NCBI GenBank assembly: GCA_012511315.1
Contig: JAAZGI010000221.1
Span: 1-5,497, forward strand
Length of the DNA: 5,497 bases
DNA from: Clostridium sp.
GTDB lineage: Bacteria; Bacillota; Clostridia; Clostridiales; Clostridiaceae
Direction: 5' to 3'
Shown: piece after piece, positions 5,471-5,497 of the stretch
Layout: every line of letters starts with the position of its first letter
Numbering within the stretch: the first letter of the stretch is position 1
Made by a program: the position numbers and the translations under genes
The notes under the pieces: generated by a model
Told to the model about the DNA's origin: nothing
Database searches by the model: none
Seen by the model: only the letters and a program-made list of their open reading frames with translations

Positions 5471-5497
5471 AGTGATGTATAGTACTGCAAGAAAGGA

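Larger units (their letters stand above)
5287..5497. other. Noncoding region after the lipid kinase gene
   Basis: No gene is supported in these 211 bases. No hairpin with a T-tract follows the kinase stop, so no intrinsic terminator is called. The right half contains a consensus TTGACA (5381-5386), an AGAAC/GTTCT inverted repeat (5399-5416), a CTAAAAG/CTTTTAG inverted repeat (5442-5470) and an AAAGGA word at the very edge (5492-5497) that could be the ribosome binding site of a gene starting just beyond the window. Confidence 0.45.

Noticed and set aside
1..5497. Mobile elements, CRISPR arrays, toxin-antitoxin or phage-defence genes
   Set aside because: No transposase, integrase, terminal inverted repeats, regularly spaced long repeats or defence-family motifs were seen. 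The window reads as ordinary transport and lipid metabolism genes.

Overview
The window is AT-rich, with strong GGAGG-type ribosome binding sites, lysine-rich N-termini and a Gram-positive-style lipoprotein signal peptide. This fits a low-GC Firmicute, probably from the Clostridia; the genus cannot be fixed from this sequence alone. All five recognisable genes lie on the + strand. No mobile element, CRISPR array, tRNA or rRNA was seen.

Layout. Positions 1-382 hold no convincing gene. This stretch contains dyads and short direct repeats, a good housekeeping-type promoter (about 205-233), and a roughly 140-nt leader with a small perfect inverted repeat. Positions 386-4171 carry a compact four-gene ABC importer operon: a substrate-binding lipoprotein, a long permease, an ATPase and a short permease. 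The last three genes overlap or are tightly packed. Positions 4172-4383 are a 212-bp spacer with two adjacent imperfect hairpins that lack a clear U-tract. Positions 4384-5286 encode a lipid kinase of the DgkB/YegS/BmrU family. Positions 5287-5497 are noncoding as far as can be seen and may hold the control region of a gene beyond the window edge.

How the genes work together. Gene order, protein lengths and motifs match the YehZ(OsmF)-YehY-YehX-YehW type of betaine-class importer better than the classical OpuC type. The lipoprotein would capture a quaternary-ammonium or related compatible solute outside the cell. The two unlike permeases would form a heterodimeric channel, each with an EAA coupling loop. 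The ATPase would presumably act as a homodimer to power import. Its C-terminal tail is too short for the tandem CBS pair of OpuCA-type ATPases. The lipid kinase probably returns diacylglycerol to the phospholipid cycle and has its own strong RBS; any functional link to the transporter is speculative.

Nothing here amounts to a clearly undescribed system. The points most worth a second look are a glutamate where relatives have an aromatic residue in the binding protein (NNT-E), the short non-CBS tail of the ATPase, and the structured noncoding stretches before the operon and between the operon and the kinase gene.
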